From Ga0077527 sp050250695 (lineage in GTDB: Bacteria; Pseudomonadota; Gammaproteobacteria; Burkholderiales; SG8-41), in the NCBI GenBank assembly GCA_050250695.1, contig JBFWOE010000169.1, positions 1-6,357 on the forward strand: a DNA stretch of 6,357 bases, in the 5' to 3' direction. The position numbers and the translations under genes are program-made. The notes under the pieces were generated by a model that did no database searches, was not told the origin of the DNA, and was given only the letters and a program-made list of their open reading frames with translations. Positions 1 to 5,393 of the stretch are shown here, piece by piece (positions within the stretch are counted from its first letter, which is position 1; every line of letters begins with the position of its first letter).

Positions 1-150
1 TCGCTGATGATGTCGCAGGGGGACCTGTCGATACTGGTATCGAGGCCGATGTCCGCGGGAATGCTGGTTTTGACGGTAATATTGCTGTTCCTGCCCTTGT
101 TCCGCAAAGTGAATGTCTGGCGCATCAAGGCTATCGAAGAAAATGGTTGA
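1..150 (+). CDS. tctA: TctA-family tripartite tricarboxylate transporter permease, C-terminal end (5' truncated by window)
   Basis: Frame 1 is open from the first base to a TGA at 148-150 and gives the last 49 residues of a protein. It opens with a stretch containing SQGDLSILVSRP, which resembles the GDPSIFFTRP-type segment near the end of TctA permeases. A hydrophobic helix follows (about residues 20-35 of the fragment, MLVLTVILLFLPLF), then a short basic cytoplasmic tail. TctA is the large membrane subunit of the tripartite tricarboxylate transporter, which imports carboxylates using a periplasmic binding protein and an ion gradient. The next gene encodes such a binding protein 33 bp downstream, which supports the assignment. 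The symbol is a family-level name, since these transporters have many paralogues and the substrate cannot be read from this fragment. Confidence 0.85.
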   Translation, partial: SLMMSQGDLSILVSRPMSAGMLVLTVILLFLPLFRKVNVWRIKAIEENG

Positions 151-170
151 ACGGAAATTCAATTCCAAGA

Positions 171-176
171 GGAGGG
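171..176 (+). promoter_or_regulatory. Shine-Dalgarno site of the tctC-like gene
   Basis: GGAGGG lies 7 bp upstream of the ATG at 184. It is the strongest ribosome binding site in the window, consistent with the high expression usual for periplasmic binding proteins. It fixes the start after the 33-bp gap from the permease stop. Confidence 0.8.
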
Positions 177-183
177 TTGCAAA

Positions 184-1158
184 ATGAAGTTACGAACATC
201 AATCGTGGTGGCGGCCTGCGCGGCAGCGCTTGCGGCGGCTCCGGCCTGGGCGCAGTTCAAGCCGACCAAGCCGGTCGAATTCATCGTCCACACCGGTCCC
301 GGCGGCGGCGCCGACGTGCTGGCGCGGTTCATGGCCCAGGTCATCGAGAAGGAAAATCTCGCGCCGGTGCGTTTCCAGGTCAACAACAAGTCCGGCGGCG
401 GCGGCCTGACGGCGATGGCCTATGTCGTCGAGAAGAAGGGCGACACCCATGCGGTCGCGGTCTTCACCGGCAACTGGATGACCAATCCGCTGGTGCGCAA
501 GGAGGCCAAATACACCATCAAGGACATGAGCGCGGTTTCGCGCCTGGTGCTGGAGCCGGCGCTGATCGCGGTCAAGGCCGATTCGAAATTCAAGACGCTG
601 AAGGACCTGATCGACGAGGCGAAGAAAAATCCCAAGACGCTGAAGCAGTCCGGCGGTTCTCTTACCAGCCGCGACAACGTGGTGCGCCAGCTGCTGATGA
701 AGGCCACCGGTGCCGACTGGGCCTACGTGTCGTTCAAGGGCGGCGGCGAGCGCATCGCCGCGCTGCTCGGCGGCCACGTCAACCTGATGGTGGTCGAGCC
801 GCAGGAAGCGGGCGAACACATCAAGGGCGGCAACATGCGGGTGATCGCGACGGTGGCGGAAAAACGCCTGGGCGGTTTCCCCAACGTGCCGACCCTCAAG
901 GAAGCCGGTTATGACGTGCCGATCGTGCCGCAGGTGCGCGGCATCGTGATGCCGCCGGGTGTGGCTCCCGACGTCGTCGCCTATTACGAGGACCTCTTCG
1001 GGCGCCTGACCAAAACGGCTTCCTGGAAAAAATACCTCGAGGACCAGCAGTTCGAGGACGGCTACATGAAGGCGGCCGAACTGTCGAAGTTCATCGACGT
1101 CTTCAGCACCCAGATGCGCGGCATCCTCAAGGAAGCCGGCGTCAAGGTCATCCGCTGA
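184..1158 (+). CDS. tctC: TctC/Bug-family periplasmic solute-binding protein of a tripartite tricarboxylate transporter
   Basis: A 324-residue protein, the normal length for the Bug family. Residues 1-23 form a Sec signal peptide: a basic start (MKLR), an alanine-rich core, and an A-W-A cleavage site before Q24. The mature protein starts with the family's P-x-K-P-V-E-F-I-V segment and the first ligand loop H-T-G-P-G-G-G-A-D (36-44), whose glycines and Asp44 help hold the ligand carboxylate. The second loop, N-N-K-S-G-G-G-G, lies at 67-74. The protein should bind a small carboxylate in the periplasm and deliver it to the TctA/TctB permease, whose 3' end is just upstream. GGAGGG at 171-176 sits 7 bp before the ATG and fixes the start. 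A strong hairpin region follows the stop. The ligand is unknown; the adjacent MmgE/PrpD enzyme hints at a di- or tricarboxylate. Confidence 0.95.
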   Translation: MKLRTSIVVAACAAALAAAPAWAQFKPTKPVEFIVHTGPGGGADVLARFMAQVIEKENLAPVRFQVNNKSGGGGLTAMAYVVEKKGDTHAVAVFTGNWMTNPLVRKEAKYTIKDMSAVSRLVLEPALIAVKADSKFKTLKDLIDEAKKNPKTLKQSGGSLTSRDNVVRQLLMKATGADWAYVSFKGGGERIAALLGGHVNLMVVEPQEAGEHIKGGNMRVIATVAEKRLGGFPNVPTLKEAGYDVPIVPQVRGIVMPPGVAPDVVAYYEDLFGRLTKTASWKKYLEDQQFEDGYMKAAELSKFIDVFSTQMRGILKEAGVKVIR

Positions 1159-1173
1159 GCGTCGCAGGCAATT

Positions 1174-1193
1174 CCCCCCGGTCTGCCGGGGGG
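1174..1193 (+). terminator. GC-only hairpin downstream of tctC (first of two)
   Basis: CCCCCCGG (1174-1181) pairs perfectly with CCGGGGGG (1186-1193) around a TCTG tetraloop, giving an 8-bp stem of pure G-C pairs. No T-tract follows directly. It could protect the 3' end of the tctC message or act with the next hairpin, because its right arm can also pair with 1216-1225. Confidence 0.6.
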
Positions 1194-1204
1194 TGATGAT
1201 TCCG

Positions 1205-1235
1205 GCGGGGGTGTGCATCACCCCCGCTTTTATTT
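1205..1235 (+). terminator. Rho-independent terminator or attenuator between tctC and the MmgE/PrpD gene
   Basis: GCGGGGGTG (1205-1213) pairs perfectly with CACCCCCGC (1219-1227) around a 5-base loop. TTTTATTT follows directly at 1228-1235, the classic layout of an intrinsic terminator. The T-tract ends only 15 bp before the ATG of the next gene, so there is little room for a separate promoter after it. A partial terminator or attenuator that gives more tctC than downstream message fits better than a full operon end. Confidence 0.75.
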
Positions 1236-1250
1236 GAAATCGATGACACC

Positions 1251-2624
1251 ATGACCGCCAAACTGCCCGAAATCGCCATAGCCGAACGCCTCGCCGACCA
1301 GGCGGCGGCGCTGACTGCCGACCAATTGCCGCAGGCCGTGCGCGCGCGTGCCGAAGAGCTGCTGGTGGACGTGATCGGACTGTGCGTGGCTGCGCGCAAC
1401 ACCGATTACGTGCGTGCAATTGTTGCCGGCGTCGATGCCGGCGGACCGTGCACCGCCATCGGCCACGGCCAGACCTATTCCGCGGAAATCGCGGCCACCA
1501 TCAACGGCACCGCCACCCACGGCGAGGATTTTGACGACACCTTCGAGGGCGGGCCGGTGCATTCGAGCACCGTCATCGCACCGGCGGTGCTCGCCGCCGC
1601 GGAACGTTTCGGCTGCGACGGCCACGACATGCTGGCCGGGTTTGCGGTGGGTGTGGAAACACTGTGCCGGCTGTCGATGGTGATACCCAAGGCGATCCAC
1701 AAGTCCGGCTTCCACCCCACCGGCGTGCTTGGCGCGATGGCGGCAACGCTGGCGGTGGCACGGACGCTGAAACTGAACAGGAAACAGACGGTGGATGCGC
1801 TGGGCATCGCCGGCAGCATGACCGGTGGCATCATCGAATATCTCGCCGAAGGCGCCTGGACCAAGCGCCTGCATCCCGGATGGGCGGCACATGCCGCGAT
1901 CCAGGCGGCGCGTTTCGGACAGCAGGGCTTCCTCGGGCCGCGTACCGTGTTCGAAGGCACGCATGGCCTGTTCTACGCTTTTGCACGCAGCCTGGAAGGC
2001 AATTATGACGTGCTGTTCCGCGATTTCGGCAGGGACTGGTACACCTCGCGCATTACCTTCAAGCCTTATGCGACGGGCACCATGAACCAGCCTTACGTCG
2101 ATTGCGCGCTGCGCCTGGCGAAAAAGGGCTTTGCCGCCGAAGACGTCGCCGCGGTGCTGTGTGAGACGGCGGAAGGTTATGTGCACAGACTGTGGGATCC
2201 GCTGCCGGCGAAACAGCGGCCTGCCAATGATTATGCGGCGAAATTCAGCGCACCCTTCAACATCGCGGTCGCCTTCGTCACCGGCGGCGCCGGGCTCGCG
2301 GCGTTTACCGAGGAGACCGTGCGCGACGAACGCATACTCGCGCTGGCCTCGAAAGTGCAATACGTGGTCGATCCGGACAATCCGTACCCGAAGGCCTATA
2401 CCGGACACGTGAAAATGACGTTAAAGGACGGTCGGGTATTCGAGGAGCGCCAGCCGCACATCCGCGGCGGCGCGCAGGAGCCGCTGAGCCGCGAGGAAAT
2501 CGATGACAAGTTTCGCCGCAATTGCGCCTTCGGCGGCTGGACGCCGCAGCAGTGCGACGCAGCTTTGCGCGCCGTGCCGGGCCTGTTTTCAGGCAAAATC
2601 GATCTCGCGTCCTTGCGCGGCTGA
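1251..2624 (+). CDS. MmgE/PrpD-family protein (dehydratase/decarboxylase/epimerase-like enzyme)
   Basis: A 457-residue protein of normal length for the MmgE/PrpD superfamily, which includes 2-methylcitrate dehydratase (PrpD), cis-aconitate decarboxylase and some epimerases acting on small carboxylates. The N-terminal helix pattern, with A-E-E-L-L-V-D-V-I-G near 34-43, is typical. Family motifs visible are H-G-E-D-F-D-D-T (90-97), V-H-S-S (103-106), G-F-H-P-T-G (153-158), K-R-L-H-P-G-W (205-211) and F-K-P-Y (270-273). After F-K-P-Y the chain reads A-T-G-T-M-N-Q-P rather than the P-C-C-R-x-T-H form I associate with PrpD, placing Gln280 where many members have His. This argues for a separate subfamily and against naming it PrpD. 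No signal peptide is seen, so it is probably cytoplasmic. No clear Shine-Dalgarno site precedes the ATG. The enzyme likely processes the imported carboxylate; the reaction is undetermined. Confidence 0.92.
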   Translation: MTAKLPEIAIAERLADQAAALTADQLPQAVRARAEELLVDVIGLCVAARNTDYVRAIVAGVDAGGPCTAIGHGQTYSAEIAATINGTATHGEDFDDTFEGGPVHSSTVIAPAVLAAAERFGCDGHDMLAGFAVGVETLCRLSMVIPKAIHKSGFHPTGVLGAMAATLAVARTLKLNRKQTVDALGIAGSMTGGIIEYLAEGAWTKRLHPGWAAHAAIQAARFGQQGFLGPRTVFEGTHGLFYAFARSLEGNYDVLFRDFGRDWYTSRITFKPYATGTMNQPYVDCALRLAKKGFAAEDVAAVLCETAEGYVHRLWDPLPAKQRPANDYAAKFSAPFNIAVAFVTGGAGLAAFTEETVRDERILALASKVQYVVDPDNPYPKAYTGHVKMTLKDGRVFEERQPHIRGGAQEPLSREEIDDKFRRNCAFGGWTPQQCDAALRAVPGLFSGKIDLASLRG

Positions 2625-2649
2625 ACCCGAAACAAAAATTGTATTAAAA

Positions 2650-2683
2650 ACAGATACTTAAGTTAAAAACCGGATCTATCTGT
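2650..2683. repeat. Inverted repeat in the AT-rich gap before the selenoprotein candidate
   Basis: ACAGATA (2650-2656) and TATCTGT (2677-2683) are perfect inverted arms separated by 20 bp. The palindrome CTTAAG (2657-2662) lies just inside the left arm. The surrounding 2625-2702 gap is far richer in A/T than the genes. It may hold a promoter; TTGTAT at 2639-2644 is a weak -35-like match with no convincing -10 partner. An operator or a 5'-leader hairpin are both possible, and the repeat is short enough that chance cannot be excluded. Confidence 0.35.
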
Positions 2684-2693
2684 CCACACCAAC

Positions 2694-2697
2694 GGAG
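2694..2697 (+). promoter_or_regulatory. Shine-Dalgarno site that fixes the start upstream of the in-frame TGA
   Basis: GGAG at 2694-2697 lies 5 bp before the ATG at 2703. It matters because it shows an intact translation start ahead of the in-frame TGA at 2745. This supports initiation at 2703 and argues against initiation at the GTG at 2832, which would give a product without the active site. Confidence 0.7.
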
Positions 2698-2702
2698 ACC
2701 TC

Positions 2703-3359
2703 ATGACACAGCGCGTCAGCATCGATATCGTTTCCGACGTGGTTTGACCCTGGTGCTTCATCGGCAAGCGCAAGCTGGAAATCGCGCTGCGGCAGTTTGC
2801 GGAACTGCACCCCGATGAAGAACCGCCAGTCGTGCGCTGGCTGCCATTCCAGTTGAACCCCGACCTGCCGGAGTCCGGCATCCCGCGCCTCGACTATATC
2901 CAGCGCAAGTTCGGCGGCGGCGGTCACGGCCGCTACCAGCGCGTGGCCGATGTCGGCAGGACCGTGGGCCTCGACATGCAGTTCGAAAAAATCAGCGTGC
3001 AGCCGAATACCGTCAAGGCGCACCGGCTGCTGCATCATGCCGGCGAACTCGGCAAACAGGACGCCGTGGCCGAAGCGCTGTTCCGCGCCTATTTCATCGA
3101 AGGCGCGAACCTGACCGACAGCGCCGTGCTCGCCGGATATGCAGCCGAGGCCGGTCTGGACCGCGAAATGACGCTGAAGTACCTGGAGAGCGGCGCCGAT
3201 GTGGATGTGATCCGCGCCGCCGACGAGGAGGCGCGCCAGGTCGGCATCGGCGGCGTGCCGTTCTTCATCTTCGGCCGCACCATCGGGCTGTCAGGCGCGC
3301 AGGATCCGGAAGTGCTGCTGCAGGCGATGCAGCAGGCGCGCGCGGGCGATCCAAGCTAA
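2703..3359 (+). CDS. FrnE-like DsbA-family oxidoreductase, candidate selenoprotein (in-frame TGA at residue 15 in a U-P-W-C active site)
   Basis: Read through TGA 2745-2747, this frame gives 218 residues, normal for FrnE/2-hydroxychromene-2-carboxylate isomerase-like DsbA proteins. The N-terminus reads S-D-V-V-(TGA)-P-W-C-F-I-G-K-R-K-L-E, the family's active-site segment V-C-P-W-C-Y-I-G-K-R with the first Cys codon replaced by TGA. Cys18 is kept. Other family signs are P-F-Q-L-N-P-D (48-54), N-T-V-K-A-H-R-L-L near 102-110, E-A-L-F-R-A-Y-F near 124-131, and the cis-proline loop G-G-V-P-F-F (Pro186). No signal peptide is seen, so it should act in the cytoplasm as a thiol/selenol-disulfide oxidoreductase. 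The frame stays open for 203 sense codons after the TGA and ends at TAA. A good Shine-Dalgarno site precedes the ATG. The kinase gene starts 26 bp downstream. Alternatives are a nonsense mutation or a base-call error (TGC or TGT to TGA), but a hit on exactly the catalytic cysteine favours selenocysteine. Confidence 0.85.
2745..2747 (+). other. Candidate UGA selenocysteine recoding site
   Basis: This TGA is in frame, 42 bases after the ATG, at the codon for the N-terminal, nucleophilic cysteine of the C-P-W-C motif. Selenocysteine usually replaces the nucleophilic cysteine of thioredoxin-fold redox proteins, which is the position affected here. The protein similarity is continuous on both sides, so no frameshift is involved. 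Recoding would require SelA, SelB, SelC and SelD elsewhere in the genome; none is in this window. Confidence 0.75.
2753..2790 (+). promoter_or_regulatory. Possible bacterial SECIS hairpin just after the UGA
   Basis: Two competing hairpins can be folded by hand immediately 3' of the TGA. The first pairs 2753-2758 with 2766-2771 (6 bp including one G-U) around loop CATCGGC. The second pairs 2764-2765 plus 2767-2771 with 2784-2790 (7 bp, A2766 bulged). If A2773 also pairs with T2782 across an A-C mismatch, the apical loop becomes GCTGGAAA, which begins with G about 26 bases after the UGA. That fits the bacterial SECIS pattern as I know it: within the coding region, apical loop roughly 16-37 bases downstream, with a G among its first two bases. 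No energies were computed, and GC-rich coding DNA folds easily, so this is only suggestive. Confidence 0.4.
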
Positions 3360-3385
3360 GGGTTAACCGGAGCGGTGTCGCGCCC

Positions 3386-4864
3386 ATGAGCGAAGCGACT
3401 GTTTACCGCAACGCGCTGGAGCTCGATTCTACGCTGCAGGAGTACCGCCTGACCGCGGTGCTCGGCGCCGGCGGATTCGGCATGACTTACCTTGCCTGGG
3501 ACAGCAACCTCGAAAAGAAGGTCGCAATCAAGGAATACCTGCCCGGCGATCTCGCGCTGCGCGCGCTCGACGGCAGCGTGGTGCCGGTATCCACCGATCA
3601 CCAGCATGATTACAGCTGGGGGCTCGAGCGTTTCATCCAGGAAGCGCGAACACTGGCGCGTTTCAGCCATCCGCACATCGTCCGGGTCAGCCGTTATTTC
3701 GAGGCAAACGGCACCGGCTACATGGTGATGGATTACGAGGACGGCGAGCCGCTGAACCAGCTGCTGAAGCGCATGCCGCGGCCCGACGAGGCCGAACTGC
3801 GGCGCATCGTGCTGCCGCTGCTCGACGGCCTGGCCGCAGTGCATGCCGAAAAATTCCTGCATCGCGACATCAAGCCGGGCAACATCTTCATGCGCGCCAA
3901 CGGGACGCCGGTACTGCTCGATTTCGGCGCGGCGCGGGCTGCCGGCGGCGCCACCCGCAGCCTGACCGCGGTGCTGACTCCGGGGTTTGCACCGCTCGAG
4001 CAGTATGCAACCGACGGCAAGCAGGGGCCGTGGACCGACATCTACGCGATGGGCGGCGTGCTCTATCGCGCGGTCACCGACAAAAATCCGCCTGATGCCG
4101 TCAGCCGCCTGCAGGGCGACACGCTGAAAGAGGGGCTTGCCGCCGCCGCCGGCCGTTATGGTGCGCCGTTGCTGCGCGCCATCGAATGGGCGATGGCGAT
4201 CAAGCCCGAGATGCGGCCGCAGTCCGTCGCCGAATGGAAGGCGGCGCTGGAGGCAGGTCCTGCGGCAGCAGTGCCGCGATCCGGAACTCTTGTCGCAGGT
4301 ACGCAAGCCGCAACGCAGCGCAATCCGGCGACGCTGCGGACCGTGCCCGTGAAGCCGGATCACGGCGCAGCCTGGAAGCGCGTCGGCTGGACCGCGGTCA
4401 TGCTGATCACCGCTGTCGCTGCCGTGGGCTGGTATCGACGGCAGCCGGATCCGCCGCCACCGCAGCCGGCAGCAGCACCGCCGGTGCGGGAACGTCCGCC
4501 GGTGCAGGTCGAAGTCATTCCCGTGCAGCCGCCGTCGCTGCAGCCCGGAAGCCCCGCAGTAGAGGCGGACATGGCGATGGTGAAGCCCGGGGACAAACGG
4601 CCCGCGCGCGAGCGTTACGAACGTCCGGATGCGGGTTTGCGCGGACCCGTGCCGTCACGCGATCGAGTGTTCGAGGAATTCCGCGGCGCGGACCGCAACA
4701 ATGACGGCTATCTGTCGCCGCTGGAAGTCGAAGGACGTTTTCCCGTCATCGCGCGCGATTTCGCCGGCGTGGACCGCGACGGTGACCGGCGTGTTTCCCT
4801 CGATGAATTCGCGGACCTGCGGCAACGCCAGCTGGAAAACCGTCGTCCGCTGCCGCGCCGGTAG
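3386..4864 (+). CDS. Hanks-type Ser/Thr protein kinase with one membrane helix and C-terminal EF-hand pair
   Basis: A 492-residue protein. Residues 20-290 form a complete kinase domain: glycine loop G-A-G-G-F-G (27-32), VAIK lysine 49, helix-C Glu86, catalytic loop H-R-D-I-K-P-G-N (159-166) with Asp161, D-F-G (179-181), A-P-L-E (202-205), Asp218, and Arg277 of subdomain XI. All catalytic residues are present, so it should be active. One hydrophobic helix (about 334-349) is followed by a proline-rich linker (352-390) and a charged C-terminal region. Two EF-hand loops lie there: D-R-N-N-D-G-Y-L-S-P-L-E (436-447), fully canonical, and one at 463-474 (D463, D465, D467, E474) with Arg in place of the usual Gly at loop position 6. 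The predicted layout is cytoplasmic kinase, membrane helix and periplasmic calcium-binding tail. A weak GGAG lies 13 bp before the ATG. It starts 26 bp after the oxidoreductase stop and may be co-transcribed with it. Confidence 0.93.
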   Translation: MSEATVYRNALELDSTLQEYRLTAVLGAGGFGMTYLAWDSNLEKKVAIKEYLPGDLALRALDGSVVPVSTDHQHDYSWGLERFIQEARTLARFSHPHIVRVSRYFEANGTGYMVMDYEDGEPLNQLLKRMPRPDEAELRRIVLPLLDGLAAVHAEKFLHRDIKPGNIFMRANGTPVLLDFGAARAAGGATRSLTAVLTPGFAPLEQYATDGKQGPWTDIYAMGGVLYRAVTDKNPPDAVSRLQGDTLKEGLAAAAGRYGAPLLRAIEWAMAIKPEMRPQSVAEWKAALEAGPAAAVPRSGTLVAGTQAATQRNPATLRTVPVKPDHGAAWKRVGWTAVMLITAVAAVGWYRRQPDPPPPQPAAAPPVRERPPVQVEVIPVQPPSLQPGSPAVEADMAMVKPGDKRPARERYERPDAGLRGPVPSRDRVFEEFRGADRNNDGYLSPLEVEGRFPVIARDFAGVDRDGDRRVSLDEFADLRQRQLENRRPLPRR

Positions 4865-4870
4865 CGCGGA

Positions 4871-5281
4871 TCAGCCGGTATTGCGCCGCCGCGCCAGGCG
4901 CTCGGCGAGCCGCGTGGCGTAATCGTCGGCGACCCTCAGGCTGCGCGCGTTGCGCCCGGCGTTGCCGCGCATCAGCAGCCAGTGCATGCGCGAGAGCAGG
5001 GTGCCGCGTTCCTCGCCCGTCCGGGCCTGCAGCAGCAGGGCCTCGATGTCGCGCACTTCAGCGCAGTGCGCGATCTCCGGTGGCAGGTAGCCGGCATTTT
5101 TCAGCAGGCGGTAGCCGGCGCGCAACTCTTCCGGCACCAGCGCGTCGTCCTCGAGCTTCAGTGGTTCGCCCCAGCCGGGCAGGTCCTCGAATTCACCGCG
5201 CGCCTGCGCTTCGCTGATTTTGCGTTCCGCCATTGCATCAAGCAGTGGCAGCGTGCGCTGGGAACGGCCGGCCGGTTTCAT
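4871..5281 (-). CDS. DUF1992 (DnaJ-related, DNAJC28 conserved-domain) protein
   Basis: A 136-residue protein on the minus strand. It carries the DUF1992 signature: L-L-D-A-M-A-E-R-K-I-S-E-A (13-25), G-E-F-E-D-L-P-G-W-G-E-P-L (29-41), then Y-R-L-L-K-N-A-G-Y-L-P-P-E (57-69). The domain is shared by small bacterial proteins such as those annotated YhdN and by eukaryotic DNAJC28. No J-domain is present, and its biochemical role is not known to me. The first ATG (complement of 5281) gives a 12-residue leader before the conserved domain. An ATG 16 codons in would cut into the L-L-D-A motif, so the longer start is preferred, although no clear Shine-Dalgarno site is seen. It converges on the kinase gene with only 6 bp between the two stops. 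It is probably a housekeeping gene unrelated to the kinases around it. Confidence 0.9.
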   Translation of the reverse strand: MKPAGRSQRTLPLLDAMAERKISEAQARGEFEDLPGWGEPLKLEDDALVPEELRAGYRLLKNAGYLPPEIAHCAEVRDIEALLLQARTGEERGTLLSRMHWLLMRGNAGRNARSLRVADDYATRLAERLARRRNTG

Positions 5282-5325
5282 CGCGGGGCAGATTTCCGGA
5301 AAAACGTGAAAATGTTGGCATCAGG

Positions 5326-5353
5326 ATTATATTGTTTTCACGGCCGGTTTCCA
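5326..5353 (-). promoter_or_regulatory. Candidate promoter for the DUF1992 gene
   Basis: Reading the minus strand, a perfect TATAAT lies at 5331-5326. Sixteen bases upstream, at 5353-5348, is TGGAAA, matching 4 of 6 bases of the -35 consensus. It faces the DUF1992 gene about 45 bp away, in an AT-rich patch of an otherwise GC-rich region. Confidence 0.45.
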
Positions 5354-5361
5354 GCGGCGCG

Positions 5362-5367
5362 TATACT
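5362..5367 (+). promoter_or_regulatory. -10-like element ahead of the DUF3365/HAMP gene
   Basis: TATACT matches 5 of 6 bases of the -10 consensus and lies 26 bp before the ATG at 5394. I see no good -35 box at 16-18 bp upstream, so it is either activator-dependent or a chance match. It shares the 112-bp divergent region with the opposite-strand promoter candidate. Confidence 0.3.
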
Positions 5368-5393
5368 GTTGCGACTGTCGACAAGCGGGGGGC

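Noticed and set aside
199..1419. Long minus-strand open frame of 406 codons opposite tctC
   Set aside because: Its translation is rich in His, Arg and Asp without any recognisable domain. It mirrors the codon bias of the clear TctC gene on the plus strand and runs through the terminator hairpins.
1230..2408. Long minus-strand open frame of 392 codons opposite the MmgE/PrpD gene
   Set aside because: It is antisense to a gene with unmistakable family motifs, shows no domain of its own and fits the shadow pattern of high-GC coding DNA.
2832..3359. A separate 175-codon gene starting at GTG 2832
   Set aside because: It is the downstream part of the DsbA-family gene. A start here removes the active-site motif and has no good ribosome binding site, whereas GGAG precedes the ATG at 2703.
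2703..3359. Simple pseudogene explanation for the in-frame TGA
   Set aside because: Not fully excluded, but apart from the TGA the frame is intact with conserved motifs throughout, and the stop falls precisely on the catalytic cysteine codon.
3356..4363. Long minus-strand open frame of 335 codons opposite the first kinase
   Set aside because: The plus-strand kinase has every catalytic motif, and the antisense translation has none that I recognise.
4440..4560. Short GC-rich repeats such as CCGCCGGTGC occurring twice
   Set aside because: They encode the proline/alanine-rich linker of the kinase and are explained by codon bias, not by a repeat element.
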